Assembly (NCBI GenBank): GCA_001692895.1
Contig: KV748234.1
Span: 62,001-126,000, forward strand
DNA from: Cenococcum geophilum 1.58
Taxonomy: Eukaryota; Ascomycota; Dothideomycetes; Gloniales; Gloniaceae
Length of the DNA: 64,000 nucleotides
Direction of reading: 5' to 3'
The position numbers and the translations under genes are program-made. This document shows positions 46,581-60,000 of this stretch, one piece after another (the first letter of the stretch is position 1; every line of letters begins with the position of its first letter). The notes under the pieces were generated by a model. It was given only the letters and a program-made list of their open reading frames with translations, was not told the DNA's origin and made no database searches.

Positions 46581-46960
46581 ATAAAGTCGTTAATAATTTC
46601 TATACTTAATTATCTAGCGTTAGGCCTATAGTATATTTAATAACTATAGGCTAAAGCCGTAGCTAGATACTAGATTCCCGTTTTCTAAATATCTAGTTCT
46701 AGCTGCCTAAGAGGTTAGTATAGGCTTATATAACGGGTTAGAGAATAATAATAGGTAGTAAAATACTTAATATATACTAACCGTTAACGGCAAAGCTATA
46801 AAGGTTATCTATTCCCTTAGACCTAGTTCTATACTCCCTAATTATATAATATATTTCTATTAAAATAAAGTAATAGTATTACTAGTAAGCCTTTAAAATA
46901 TATTATAAGAGTATAGTAATTAAATAAGGCCGTTTCTTCCTTTACCGTAAAATATAATAA
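46581..46960. other. AT-rich spacer before LINE 1
   Basis: Decayed sequence of unknown origin. No gene or boundary recognised. Confidence 0.5.
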
Positions 46961-46964
46961 TAAA

Positions 46965-49900
46965 TTCAATTCACCGCCCGTCCCGGTCCCCCTAGTGGGT
47001 CTACGCAGGCTAATACCTTCTATAGGAAAAACTCTAACTTAGAGAAAACCCCACCTTAGGCCGCGCTAGAGAGATAGCCGCGTTCCGACATTGGAGCGCT
47101 GGCGGCTCGCCTTCTACCTACCTTTAAGTCTGCATATTAAGCTAACTGGCCGCGCTTCGCGGATAATCTTACTCTACCCCCTTCTTTCCTTATTCTTTTA
47201 CCCTTATTCTTTTACTAGTCCTCTAGGCTTTAAAAGGGCTGGTATTTACTTATATCCTTTATATCTATTACCTTTACTACCTAAAACTAAGGTAAAACAC
47301 CTGACTATACTAGCTATTTTACTGCTGCTTAGGCGCTTTCTTTATTATTTAAAATATCCTAAAGGCGTTTAGAGGCGCATTTTGCTATAAAGTCCGCCTT
47401 TTAGTAGTGTAGACACTAAAATAGTATATAGTAGACTGTCTGCCTTATCTAGCTACATTCGCACCGCGGGAGAACCGCTAGTATACTAACGGATATAAGC
47501 CATATATTAAGCCCTATTACCTCTATATAAAGAAGAAATAGTGCTATAGCCTCTACTTTTATTAGGCCTTTATATAATGGGATTATAGGTTTCCCCTATA
47601 GGGTCTTCTACGTAGTTTCTGTGCGGTCTTTAGCCTTTACCTACCACCGTTATCGCTATTCTAAATCTGCCCATTTCGCGATAAAGGTGGTTACCTACCT
47701 TTAGTGCTAGTAACCTCCTATACAGTGGCGGCGCTCCGCCTACGCTCTGCCAGCGTTCCGCTAGCTACGCTTATAGGGGTTTATTATAGCTTCCTACTCT
47801 ATATAATCCTTCTAGTATATAAAGAAGCCTTATATCTCATTTTTATAGTCCTTTACGCGTTCCCTAAGCACTTTTAATAGTACTAGTAGCCGTTTTATTT
47901 TTTGCCGGCGCTTTACTAATATATTCTAGATACCGTTAAGTACCTCTACTAATTCCTTTTTTACCCTATTAGAGGCCATCTTGGCGGCTCTTTAGAGGGC
48001 TATCGTTTTAATATAGAGTTAGATTAGGGAAATAGCCGCTTCCTTCTCTATTATAGCTATTAGTATTCGCCGGTATACCCCTATAACCCTACGGAGACAC
48101 TAGTTCTAAACTTTCTATAGTAGTTTAAGTAGGCTTTTCGCTGGCGTTTCGCCGTTATCCTATACTCCCCATACTTAGGCGCTATATAACATCGCTAGTT
48201 GGACGGTGGCTATATATAGGAGGCGTAAGCGGCGCATTAATGGGCCCTATATAGACGCGGTAATCCTTAACATCGCTTTAAAGGCTGCTAAGCCCTTACT
48301 CGCGGCCTTTTTAACCTATTCTTTCTATTAGAGCTTAGGGTCTACCTAAATCCCTAGAACTCGCATGCTGGTTTTCTAGGGGGCTGTCCCGTAGCCGGCG
48401 ATACGTACGGTAAACGCAAGGTCTGCGGTAGCGTAGCGCCGTTGCCTTATAAAGTGCATAAGCTAGTACTTCTTAGGGGCGAACGCCGCCCCATGTTAAT
48501 TTGCCTATATAGTATAGTAGTTATAGGCGGCCTCTAATTATTAACAGTTCTCTACTGCGGAGTCTCCCTAGGTAATAAGGTTTATATTATCTATAAAGCT
48601 AAACCCTAGCGTACCGCTGTTAGGGCGCTAAAATTCCTCTAATAGCTCTAATATAAAAAAGAGGAATAAGATTAGTAATAAGGGTGACCCCTAGGGGATA
48701 CCTATCTATATCTAAATCTAGTTACTCTTATATTCTATAAACTTAATATAGGTTTTACGTGCTATTAGGAAGCTTTATATAAAGTCTATAAGCCACTTTA
48801 AAAAGCCTTTTTTTTTTAGAATATAGAGGAGCCTTTTATAGGAGACGTTATTAAATACCCCTGCTAAGTCTAAGCTTAGCATTAACACTATATACCCGCG
48901 GAGCGTTTGCTACGCCGTCTATACGCAAGAGCTAAGTAGTCCTACCGCTAACAGTATAGATCATTTACGCCTTACTCCTATCTAGTTTTAAGGAAGTAGC
49001 CCATGCTCCTCCGTAGCCTTAGATATAATATTAGCTATATACTTTTCTAGGACTTTTACTAGCGTATTTTTAAGGGTAATTAGTCTATAGCTACCTAAGA
49101 GAGAGTAGTCTTTCTTTTCTTTTTTACATAACACTATAGTTATGGATTCTTTAAGGCTTTTTAGTATTATTCCGCTAGTAAAGTAATAACTAGCTACTTC
49201 TACTAAATCTTTTACAATTATTAGGGCAACCACTTTAAGGACCTCATTTAGTATGCTATTTAGCCCTAGGGCTTTTCTATTTAGAAGACTCCTAATAAAC
49301 TTACCGATTTCTTCTATTAAGATAATAGGGCTAATATTAAGCACATTTTGTTCCCTTATTATCTCTATATTACTAAGGTCTGCTATTCTAGTTTTAAAAA
49401 AGAACTTAGCTATAAGGATATTAGCCTTTATAATATTATTGTCTATTAAGGGATTCTTAGTAAACCTTCTAACGTCTAGTAAATAGGGGTCCGCCTTTAC
49501 TATACTTACTTTTTTACTCTATTTTAATAGAGTCCAAAGTCCCTTATTATATAGTTTTAATTAATCTTTAGTAAGTTTATAAATAAAGCATTTTTAGTTA
49601 TTATAACTAACTCTTCTAATCTCTTTTTATAGTTAATTATTTAATGCTAAATATCTTTAGTAGTCCTTAGGGTTGTTATAAGCTTAGAGCTATTATCGCG
49701 CCTATTAGGCGCCGGCATAGAGCTATATAGCCTATAGTAACTATTCTTAATAGGCCTACTGGCTAGGCTATACTTACAGGCAGTGTTCTTTAAGTGCTTA
49801 CTTAATCCCTTCCTAAAGGGCTTAAAAGGGGTCTTTAGATATAGTCTAGTTAAGCTCCTAAATACTTTAGAGAAAGCCCTATAAGTTTAGCTTCTTAAGG

Positions 49901-52200
49901 GCGAGGCGCTGGCGTTCTACTAGCGGACAGCTAGCGTTATTAATTTAAATGCGGATCGGTATATGGTCTCTTATAAGGGCCTATTCCTTAACTATACTAT
50001 AAAAGTTAACTTTTTTATATAGATCTGGTGATATAAATGTGAGGTCTATTATACTCTCCTATTGCCCTCTTTTCTATATAGGCTCTCCTTTTAGTATGGC
50101 GAGTACTAGGCCTCTAGCATTAGTTTTAGCTAAAAGGCGTTCCGCCTACTCTTCGCTAGCTATATACTTTCCACCCTATATTAGGTAGTAGGCGTTAAAG
50201 TTACCTAAGAGTATAATTTCTCCCTTAGCTTCCTTAATAGCCATTTTAACTTTAGGCCATGCCCTAATCTAAGGGCCATCTTCGCGCGGGTTATAGATAT
50301 TAATAATTATAGCCTTTAGCCCCTTTAGGCGTACCTAAAGGGCTGCGGTAAAGGGGCCGTACTATCTACGCTTCTAATACATAGCGTTAATATTTTAGCT
50401 AATTATAAAGCAGACCTTTATTATAGGGAGAGCGTTATATATAAGTATAAATCCCCTAGGGCAGTATATTAATTTAGTATATTTATTATATACTAGCTCC
50501 TAAATTATAAGGACCTAATAGTCCGCCAGCGTAACGCTGTTAAAGAAGGGGCGACACGCCCCTTAGTTTGCATTTCTATAGTTATACTAAATAATTATAC
50601 ACTTACTTATTTAAAGTGGGTGTGGGCTTATCTATATCTATATCCTATTCCTCATCGTTTTCGCTATTAACTATTATTGCTCTATTAGCGCGAAGCCAGA
50701 GCTTTAATTATAATCTATCTCTGCTTACTATTTTAATAAAAAATAGTTTACCTAGTCCCCGTTTAAGTGGTTATTCTTAAATTCCTAGGTAAAATATTTC
50801 CCATCCTCTTTTCTTATTAGTGCTAATTATAAGGTTTCCTAGTATTAAGGGTTAGTATATTATTTCTACAGCTTTTTATATACGGAGCAACTGCGTTAAG
50901 AGGGCTATCCTCTTTATTTAGATACCTTTAAGGTAGCTTTAAAAGGTCCTATACTCTTTTCTTTACTATACTTTATAGGCTTTACCGCAGTTAATATAGG
51001 ATACCCTTTCCTTAGGGCAATCTGTAGTGTTGTGTGGTACTATATATTGCCTATATTTTATTTACTTCTCGTATACGCTTTATATATACCCCTATTAATT
51101 ACAGCGGTAGTATTACTTTATAATTACGCTATTCTTAAATAGCCTAGTCTTAAAAAGCTAGGATTTAATAACTATTTTACTTTTTATAATCTTTTACTAA
51201 ATTACTTAGGTTAGGACGCTAATTATAATTATTCCCCTGGTTTTCTTAGGTTCTCTTTAGGCGCTACTAGAGTTTACCTAGCGTTTTACCTACGCTTTAG
51301 GGTTATATAGCTATCAGATCCGGCTAATAGCTATTTTAGGTATAAGGCGCTTTATAGATTTATAAATAAATTAAGTTAATTCTAAATTATCTACATCCCT
51401 TCCGCTATTAATTAGAGTCTTAAGTAGGACTCCTAGTACTTCTAGGAGGTAATTTTTTCTTAGTATTCTAAGTCCTAGCGCGTCTGGCCCATTTAGAATT
51501 TAGTCCTTTATTATTTAGGAGGGAATATAGATATCTACGTCCCCACTATTAAGGGTGCGTACGGCGTATACGCTTAATATTATTCTCTAAATAGTCTTAA
51601 GAAGCTCCCCTAGTTTATAGCCCTAGGGCTCCTTAAGCCGGACGTATATACTCGCTCTCTATAGTACCGCAACTACGTTTACCGTGTGGGCCGCCTACGC
51701 AGTAACGGCTGCCTAGGTTTAGACCTATATTAGGGGAACTCCTAGGCCTAGGGGTCCTTCTTTACGCATTTCTTTTTAGATTTTCTTAATACTAGCTTTA
51801 ATTTGGTTAAACTAGGCCTTAGTTTCTTATTCTTAGGTTATCTAGGGAACTAAGCGCGTTAAGAGGGCTTTAATATACTATATTACCTCTTAAATAGAGG
51901 CAAGTATCTAGTGCTATAGGGTTTCTTCCTCCTCTTTTATAAGATCGTCTTTAATTTATTTAAGTATTTCCTTTAGTTTTTACTATTACTAGCAGCTATC
52001 CTTTTCGCGTTATTGCCCACCTAGTTCGTAGTTCGGCTCCCGCGCGTCGCGATTCTCGCGACTCTAGTAGGAAGCCTGCGCCCCTCCGTCGTCCCCCATG
52101 CTCTAAATAGGGGGCGACGTGGTTTTATAGGGTTCCTCGGTGCGGGGAATAGGATTCCGATATCGGGTTGCTTTATTAAGTGGTTTTTGGGCTGGTTTCG
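46965..52200 (-). mobile_element. Tad1-type LINE 1 (non-LTR retrotransposon), near full length, RIP-mutated
   Basis: Minus-strand element about 5.2 kb long. From its 5' end (about 52,200) it has an ORF1-like part, then an AP-type endonuclease with the block LGNFNAYY near 50,190-50,215 (family LGDFNAHH). The reverse transcriptase follows: 48,988-49,344 is an open segment with NRKALGLNSILNEVLK and KKDYSLLGSYRLITLKNTL, matching the Tad1-clade pattern. The catalytic block at about 48,580-48,605 reads FIDNIN where FxDD is required. That D-to-N change is a G-to-A transition and inactivates it. The 3' end at about 46,970 shares a gggaccgggacgggcg-like block and an AAT-rich tail with LINE 2 and with 63,180-63,480. 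Many TAA/TAG codons occur throughout. Confidence 0.85.
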
Positions 52201-53175
52201 CTGCTATTACGGCTTACCGTAAAATATACTAGCTATACTAGTAACTATTATTAGTATTTTACTAAATAGTATAGGTATAATATCTTTATACAATTTAGCG
52301 TAATAAAATTAGTTTAGACGCGTTATTAAATCCTAGCCTCTATACCTCCTTTATAACTATATAAGCCTTTATAATTACGTGGTTTCTAAAGTTCCCTATT
52401 ACGTTAAATAGCTATATATAATATTAAGATTGTTAATAAACAATTTAATATAATATTTTTGATATATAGATACCTTATAGGTAGACACTGGATTAGGAAT
52501 ATAATTAGCTTTTTTAATACTACTTTTAGCTGCTTAAAAATGGCTTTTAGCTATACCCTTTTATTATACCCTTAATAAGGCCTAGAAAGCGGTCGCACTA
52601 TAGGCTAATAAGATGCCTATTATAAGTTTTAGAGTTAGTTACTAGCCTTATTAGTACAATAGACCTATAAAGCGTAAATATAGGCTTATCTCTCTTAGGT
52701 GGGATTTCTTTTATATATTGCCGTTATAATATCTAAAGATACTCTTTATTTATCTATAGCGCGGTAGTTAGGCTCAAATCGTTTTAATAATCTAATTTAT
52801 CCTTACTTTCTCTAGTACTATTTAAGTCCCCTTTAGATTAAATACTAGGTTAGTATACTCTATATTAAAGTGAGGTTACTTATTTTATAGATAAAGCTAT
52901 ATTAGGGTTTAGGCGAATATAGCTTACTAGGGAGAATATATAGCTAAATATTAGTTATTTACGCGATAAGGTATAAATTAAACGCGTAGGAGAGTATTTT
53001 AAACCAGTATATAATTATATACGCTATAAGGTACGGGTTATATATATAGAAGAGTATTTTAAACTAGTATATAGTTACTAAGAGCTGGGGGTATATTATA
53101 AAGATACTGCTTTTTATAGCGGTAGGCAGTTAGATAGTAAAGAGAGTATTTTATTTACTAGGGCTCGCTAAGTAC
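52201..53175. other. AT-rich spacer between the two LINEs
   Basis: Decayed, without an assignable gene. Contains two copies of a 60-bp imperfect tandem unit (52,946-53,005 and 53,006-53,065), each ending gagtattttaaac. Confidence 0.5.
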
Positions 53176-53177
53176 TA

Positions 53178-53198
53178 AATAATTATTATTATTATTAA
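53178..53198 (-). repeat. (AAT)n 3' tail of LINE 2
   Basis: On the minus strand the LINE ends in repeated AAT triplets. Simple-sequence tails are typical of non-LTR elements of this clade. Confidence 0.7.
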
Positions 53199-56100
53199 TT
53201 CTATTTATCGCCCGATTCGGTCCCCTTTTTTTTTAGGTCCATGCAGGCTTCTACCTTCTATATATAGGAAAAACCCCCTAGGGGGGAAAACCTAGGTATA
53301 TCCTTTTAGCTAGTCTTACGCGCTCCGCCTTCGCCTAGCCTATATACCTTTATATAATGTCTGCCTTACGTACTATGCTTCTAAGGTATCTTAGAAGATC
53401 TAGGGGGTAGTAAGAGGGTTTAGTAATTCGCCGGCGTGCCACCTTTGACTAGGTAGGGGATATCCAGTCTCTAAGGGACTGGAAGGGGGCGTATCCTTTA
53501 GTATCCTCCTACTGGATCTTATTTGCTATCTAGAACTGCTAAAGAACTCCTTAGCTTATAAGCCATTGTGCTGCTTTATATAGACCCCTGCTTATAGAGA
53601 GTATTTAGGTAATATTATTTGTGCCTACTTTAGCGAACAACTGGTCTCTTACAGTGCGTTAGTTGTAGAATAGTAGTATGTGGCGTATTAACTGTATAGG
53701 CCATCCGCACGTACAGTGTGGCGTAATATTTGGGATATAGATACTTACTAGCCATGCATTTAGCCCTAGGACCTCTGTCCTTAATAGGAAGGCGGCCGTG
53801 GATTCTGCCTTCGTCTATCCTTTATATAGGGGGAGAGTTAGTATTATCCATGGGGTAATCCATGTGGCTACCTTCTGTGTTTTTACCGCCTTCTTCCATC
53901 GTTGGTTCTACTTAATATCTGCCTATCTTGCGATGCATATAGTAGATCTCCACTTATACTGGTGGCCTCCTATCCTCTACTACCGTAGTAGCGCTCCGCC
54001 GGCGTGGCGCCGGGTCTCCGCTTAGTGTTGTAGTAGCTCTTATATTTCCTATTCTTTCTCTACTGTACGTAGGCGGAGGGCTTCCTGGCTTATAAGCTTG
54101 GGCGTATTGCCCCTTTAGGGGGCCCTTACTCCTCGTATATAATTAAGTGTTTAGCGTATATCCTTCTCCACTAAGTGGTCTTGTACTGTAGCTGCTCTCT
54201 ATATAACAATTATGTCTATATATATGTCTAGTAAAGGTACTACTACTTCGCGTTTTAGTGCAGTACGTGGTGTCCTCTTATAGGCCCCTATAATTCTATA
54301 TAGGCATTAGTTTTATAGTTTAACTAGTAGCTCTAGGGAGCTTTTTACTAGTGGCTTGCCTTTTAGGTCCACGCCCCAGATCTGGGCGCCGTATAGCATT
54401 GTTGGCCTTACTACAGCTATGTATAATAGTCGTGTGCGTCTAAATAAGGGTCCCTAGGTCGAGGCTACGATATATAATATCGCTGCGAATGCTACTGCTC
54501 CCCTATAAGTCGCCTGTGTAATATACGCATTCCAATTTAGTCTAGCGTCTACCTATACCCCTAGGACCTTAAAGGTGGCTTCTAGTTTTACTTCGCAGCC
54601 CTAGATGCTTACTATTAACGCTAGGTCGTTATTTACCCTCCTTTTCCTTATAAAATGGATAAGCTAGTATTTATCTAGTGCAAATTTAGCGCCATACCAT
54701 TTTGCCTATGCGACACACCTATTATGCGCCTAGTTTAGTCTAGTACAGTTTTCTGCTGCTGTGTTTCTCTATATAATTAGGTTTATGTCGTCTATAAATC
54801 CTAAGGCTACTATTTCCTGGTTGCTCTTAAATATCTCTAGTAGCTTAGATATAAAGAATAAAAACAGGATTGGCAATAGGGGCGACCCCTATAGGATGCC
54901 TATAGGTGTTAGTATTAATTCGCTTTCGTAGCCCTTAAACACTATCTTAGTAGTGCGCCCTATTAGAAAGGCTTATATAAACTTAACTATCTATTTTAGT
55001 AGACCCTTCTTTTTTAGGATCTATAGGAGTCTTTTATACGATATGTTGTTAAAGGCTCCACTTAGGTCTAAACTAAGCATAGATACTACGCATCCTAGGT
55101 GGGCTTGCCATACCGCCTAGATGCTAGAGGTAATTAGGGAGAGGGCTAAGAGGGTTAATCACTTCTTTCTTACGCCTATTTATGTCCATGGTAGTAGTCC
55201 TTACTCCTCTACGGCGTCTTATATACGCTCTATAACTATCTTTTCTAAAAGCTTTCCTAGCGTATTTTCAAAAGCAATTGGTCAGTAGCTTCCTAGAAGA
55301 AAGTAGTCCTTTTTATTTAGCTTTCTTAAGACAACTGTAGTTGTTACTTTACAGCAGTCTAGTAGATTGCCTTTATATAGGCAGGTAGATATAGCGTTCG
55401 CTAGTGGTATTACTAAGGCTTCTAACGCAGCCTTAATTGCCTTGTTTAGGATCCTATTTAGTCCTACCACTTTACCTATAGGGAGCTTCCGAATAGCTTC
55501 TTTTATATCCTTTATTAAGACTATCTAGCTTATCTCTAGGGGTAGGGGGTAGTCTTAGTTACTGGTGTCCTGTAAGTCTGCTTAGCCTACGCCTAGGAAA
55601 AACCTCTCTGCTAGTATTCTTGTTTTTTCCCCGTTGTTATTTGTGTACTAGTTATATACTGTCTAATATAGTGCGGGTAGGTAGGGGTCCCCTAGCGTTT
55701 CCCCTACGGCTTGCCTACTCCACTTTAACATTTGCCAGAGTCCCTAGTTATGTGGCTTAGTAGGGTCTAAAGTAATTTCCTTAAAGAACCGGCGCTAGCT
55801 ATTTCTGCTCTCCTTCCATATTATCTTCTTAAGCCTATTCTTTAGGGCTTTATAACTCTATTAGTGGTAGACCTCGCCTATTTTACTGTACTATCGCCTC
55901 GCCCTCCTTAAGCCTATAAGTATTTGCGCTGCCTTCGGTAACCATTCGCGCCGGGCGTATTTGCTAGGCTAGGCTATTAGGCAGTACTTATCTAGGCAGT
56001 TGCTTATAGTCTTCTAGATATCCTCTAGCGTTGCCTAAGGTATTATTGCTAGCCTATTAGTGATTTCCTAGGTATATTTTTCCTAATCAAGTTTTTAGAT

Positions 56101-58330
56101 GGCGTATCTCTGGCGGGTTTGTTACGCTAGTACATTAACGTTAAGGGTTATCCGTATAGGTATATAGTCTGCAGTTATTACCTATATATTCTCTAGCCTG
56201 TAGAAAGCTAGCCGGTTTACTAGTACTTTATGCATAAATATAAGGTTAATTATGCTTTCTTGGGTTCCTCTTTTCCAGGTAGGTTCGCCTATTAGGGTAG
56301 TTAGGGCGAGGCCTCGCGTTTCTAGTTCGTTAAGTAGGTAAGTCGCCTATACTTCTACTATAGCCTACTGTCCTCCCTATGCTATATAGTGTGTATTAAA
56401 GTCCCCTAGAACTATTATCTCGCCTTCTGCTATGTTAATTGTTTATTAGAGTAGCCCCCACATAGTTATCTGGGGCCTGTTGTCGCTTAGGTTATAGACA
56501 TTAATTATACTAATTTGGCCCCTATTTGTAGCTATTTATAGTTTAGCTATATTAGGGCTAATAGTATAATAGCTCTAGGCCTATATGTTAATGCGTTGGC
56601 TAATTAGGAAGCATACGTGGGTAGACAGGTTTAGTTCGTATAGGAGGTAGTATCCTTTTAGTTAGTACGTTTTATAGGTTTGTTTATTATACGCTAGCTC
56701 CTATAGGGCTATTATTTAGTATTTTTTTAGGTCCAGGCTATTAAATAAAGGGCGTATTACTTTATAGTTTAAGTGTCTATAGTTATATTGTATTGTTATT
56801 AATCCTTTTATAGTTTGTCTGGTAACTTATAGGCGTCTTCCATTTATATCTAGGGCGTTTTACTTAGGGCCGCTATAATTAGGATTCTTTATTAGGATAG
56901 GTCTCTGGCGGCGTTAGTGCTGCCTCACAGGCGTCCTACAGCTCGTTTTGCTGCTGGTTAGGTAGAGGCTACTCCTATTAGGGTAGGTATCCTAGTTCTC
57001 TTCCGCTATTTAATTATCCAGCCACTATTATTTACCCTACTTATCTCCTTCTCCTTATATACGTTTCCCCGGAGCGTGGCTGTGATTTAGTATAGTTAGG
57101 CTTGTCTTGTTCTAGTGGCTTCTAGGTATACCTAGTAGGTTTTATATTCCGCCTTCTACCTTACTCTATATTCTTTTCCGTAATTCACGCATCTAACTCC
57201 CTTGTCCTTGGGGCAGTCCCTAGTATTATAATTATCAGCGCACTCTCCGTACCTCACTTGCTTCCCGCATACATTCTAGGTATATCCCTATTATTAGCAT
57301 CTAAAGCATTATCGGACTTAGACTCCGTAGTGGTATAGCCGGGCTTTATACTAAAGGCTGTCTATAACTACTCCTTTACGGGCTACTATTGCCTACATCT
57401 CTTAGGTTGGTAGGTTAATTATTAGGGTGCCGCGCGTTTTAACCTTTTAGAACCCTGGTAATTCTCCTATATGCATTATACGTTCTTTATAGAGCCATAT
57501 AACTCTAGTTATAGTAATTCCGGGGGCTAGTTTTTTAGTAGCCTCTATAATCCTCTGGATAAGCTATACATTTATAGCGCCTCGTCCGCTTTCTACTTGT
57601 GTACTAAGTGGTACTTCTATTACTTCAACTAGGTAGTCCTAGTGGAGGATCTTATACTTAGGGATGTCTCCCTAGGTAATAGTCTGGTCCTTTACCTACT
57701 AGTTAGGGAGCGTAACCTCTATGTCGCCGCTGCGTAGAACCCTTACTGCCACTGCCTTTAGTATGTGTGTTTTAATTAATATAAGAATCTGTTCTAGGTC
57801 CGCCCCTAATACCTTTAGTATTTGGACCCTAACCGTAGCTCTAACTGGTGCTACGCTGGGTATACGCTAGGGAGTCGCCGGTTAGGCGCTTGCGGCGATA
57901 TTAGCCCATATTGGCTTTACTGCTTATACTATTGGTGTTCTCTATAATTTTATAGCATCCTTAATGCGCCCGAGCCTATCCTCTACCGCGTTCTAGTTCC
58001 TGTTATACTTTATCCAAAGCTCTTGTGCGATAAGGCCTGCTTATTATACCACACGCGCTACCCCTATGCGTGGGCGTTTGTTCTCTCCCTTCCCTAAATC
58101 GTCCTTAATGTTCTTTAGGAGGTCCACAAGTTTCTACCAATTCTGGTCGTTGTCCTTTAGTTGTTATAGTTAAGTCGCCCCCTATTAGGTTTATTGTGGT
58201 GTCGCGATTTTCTATGCGGCGCCCACCCTTCAAGTCTACTACGACCCTCCTGTGTCGCGCAGGCTTTCCGGCTATGCTGCATGCATTGGTTCTAGGGCAT
58301 AAAATGCCGTAGATTTGATTGGAGGTGGTT
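53178..58330 (-). mobile_element. Tad1-type LINE 2, near full length, RIP-mutated
   Basis: Minus-strand element about 5.1 kb long. ORF1 (about 57,000-58,300) has zinc-knuckle blocks at 57,180-57,340 (CFRC and, downstream, CADNYNTRDC). The endonuclease carries LGDFNTHY at about 56,388-56,411. The reverse transcriptase includes an open segment at 55,282-55,470 (VGLNRILNKAIK... and KKDYFLLGSY) and the catalytic block GFIDDINLI at about 54,780-54,810, intact here, unlike LINE 1. The 3' end (53,195-53,290) has the ggggaccgaatcgggcg block followed by an (AAT)n tail (53,178-53,196). In-frame stops are frequent, so it is inactive, but it looks less RIP-damaged than LINE 1. Confidence 0.87.
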
Positions 58331-58929
58331 ATTTCTCTATTAGGTAATTAGTGGGCGTGTTCTGCTACTGTAGCGGCTTTTTCTCAACTTAGTTAATTAA
58401 ATTATATTAACGCGTAAATATTAATAAAGAAGGAGAAAAAGAGAGCTCTAGTACTAAATAATTAAAGAGACTATTAAGTATTATAGTTAGACTCTAGTTA
58501 TATATACAGGTATAATCTACCTTAACTAAAAGATTAGGACTTTATATTCTTAACTAAGCCAGTTCTACTACTAGATTATTAATGGATTTAGTTACTATTA
58601 TTTTATAAAAAAAAGTAGGTATAGACTCGTAGTTATTATCCTTATTATTAAATATTACCCTTTTTAGCTAGAGGTGGCTATATATATTCTATATATTATT
58701 AGCCAGCTTAATATATTATATATAATATTAATAGGGTTTACTATATATCTACTCCACCTTTCTAACCTTTTAAATGGGCGAGAAACCTTATACTTTCTTC
58801 TAATTGGCGCCTAGACAAACTCCCTATTGCCCGTTCTCTTATTAGAAGCTAACTTATTAAGAAAGGCTAGCTAATCTACTATCTATATAGCCTGTCTGCT
58901 AATCTATAATATATAAAGTATTACGGCGC
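58331..58929. other. AT-rich sequence without assignable gene
   Basis: RIP-degraded; nothing recognised. Confidence 0.5.
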
Positions 58930-59175
58930 TAATATGCGTGACCTATTAGGGGACTTAGTTAGGGTTTGCTTAGGGCTTGGCTTCTACTGTATATAGACGT
59001 GTTCTTTTCTATACCTTCTTCTGCTCCTTATCTTAATATCCTTATTAACAGACAATCCAATTGTATAGGCTTATATACGTTCTTTACGGCGCTTATACCT
59101 CGATTAACTAAGTCCTATAATATAAAGCTCCCGACTTCTCTTTATTATATAAGCCTTAATAGCCTTTCTTAATTA
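58930..59175 (+). repeat. LTR remnant related to the LTR at 46,328
   Basis: Collinear similarity to 46,370-46,565, including a pyrimidine-rich part, caatccaatt and ttaactaagtc. No internal retrotransposon sequence is recognisable next to it, so it is a solo LTR or fragment. Confidence 0.5.
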
Positions 59176-59289
59176 GTAAGCTCTTAATAAAGTATAGCTA
59201 ATAGTATATACGGAGACTTAAAAATTAAATTTATTAAATAGAAAGTCCTATATCTTATTAAGGTAAGTAGTAGGTTAGTCTTTAAGAAA

Positions 59290-60000
59290 GTTAAGTAGCC
59301 TCTATTACTAGTAACGCGTTAGTAAAAACCCAATACTAAGCGATATTAGACTTATAAGCTCTTAATAGGCCAGAAGTAGCCTTAATTAACTTTATATAAG
59401 ACTAGCTAGTATATATAGCTCGTTATAGAGGTTAAGGTTTAATTATATCTTGTAAACGGTCGTACGAGACACGTTAATAGCCTTCGCAATAGCTGGCACC
59501 TCCTTACCAGCTTCAATTCTAACCCTAATTCGATATACAACCTTAAGCGCGAGCCTTCTGCCCATTTAAGGCAATAAGTAGTGGATTAAATGCGTTACAT
59601 TGCATTTTATACAAATTTTTGGTAGAGTATCCTACTAGCGCTATTAGTTAACAGATACTTAAGCTATCTTATCTATTAAGGCTTAATTACGGTAGAGACT
59701 TTCAAGTTATTTCTAGAGCGCAGGCCTCAATCTAGATAACGCGTTAATTTATAAGTTAGCACGACTCCGCGATCTATATAAGGAGAACGGCGTACTACTT
59801 TATTGTACTTACCAGATTATAACCCAATTAAGGCGACGTTTAAGGACCTTAAGGCGTGGGTTAAAAGGGACCATCGACTAGTAGAGACATTTGAGAGCTT
59901 TAAGGCGTTTTTATACTCTACCGTTAGTTAATTAATAGGAGATTACGCGGAGGCGCATTATAGAAATATAGGATATATAGTTTAAATCTATATACTGCCT
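59290..60000. mobile_element. Tc1/mariner-type DNA transposon fragments in opposite orientations
   Basis: A minus-strand N-terminal piece at about 59,420-59,563 starts MGRRLALKVVYRIRVRIEAG and continues with KEVPAIAKAINVSRTTVYKI, a helix-turn-helix like those of Tc1/mariner transposases. A plus-strand piece at about 59,780-59,970 resembles the C-terminal DDE domain. Its best frame includes ATFKDLKAWVKRDHRL and TFESFKAFLY. Because the two pieces face opposite ways they are from two elements or from one rearranged by inversion. Both are fragments with stops. A terminal-repeat-like string, atacaaatttttggta, lies at about 59,618-59,633 just upstream of the N-terminal piece. Confidence 0.6.

Noticed and set aside
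47091-47372. 93-codon plus-strand hydrophobic frame
   Set aside because: Antisense to the 3' part of LINE 1.
53798-54025. 75-codon plus-strand frame with hydrophobic segments
   Set aside because: Antisense to the 3' part of LINE 2; the apparent membrane character is accidental.
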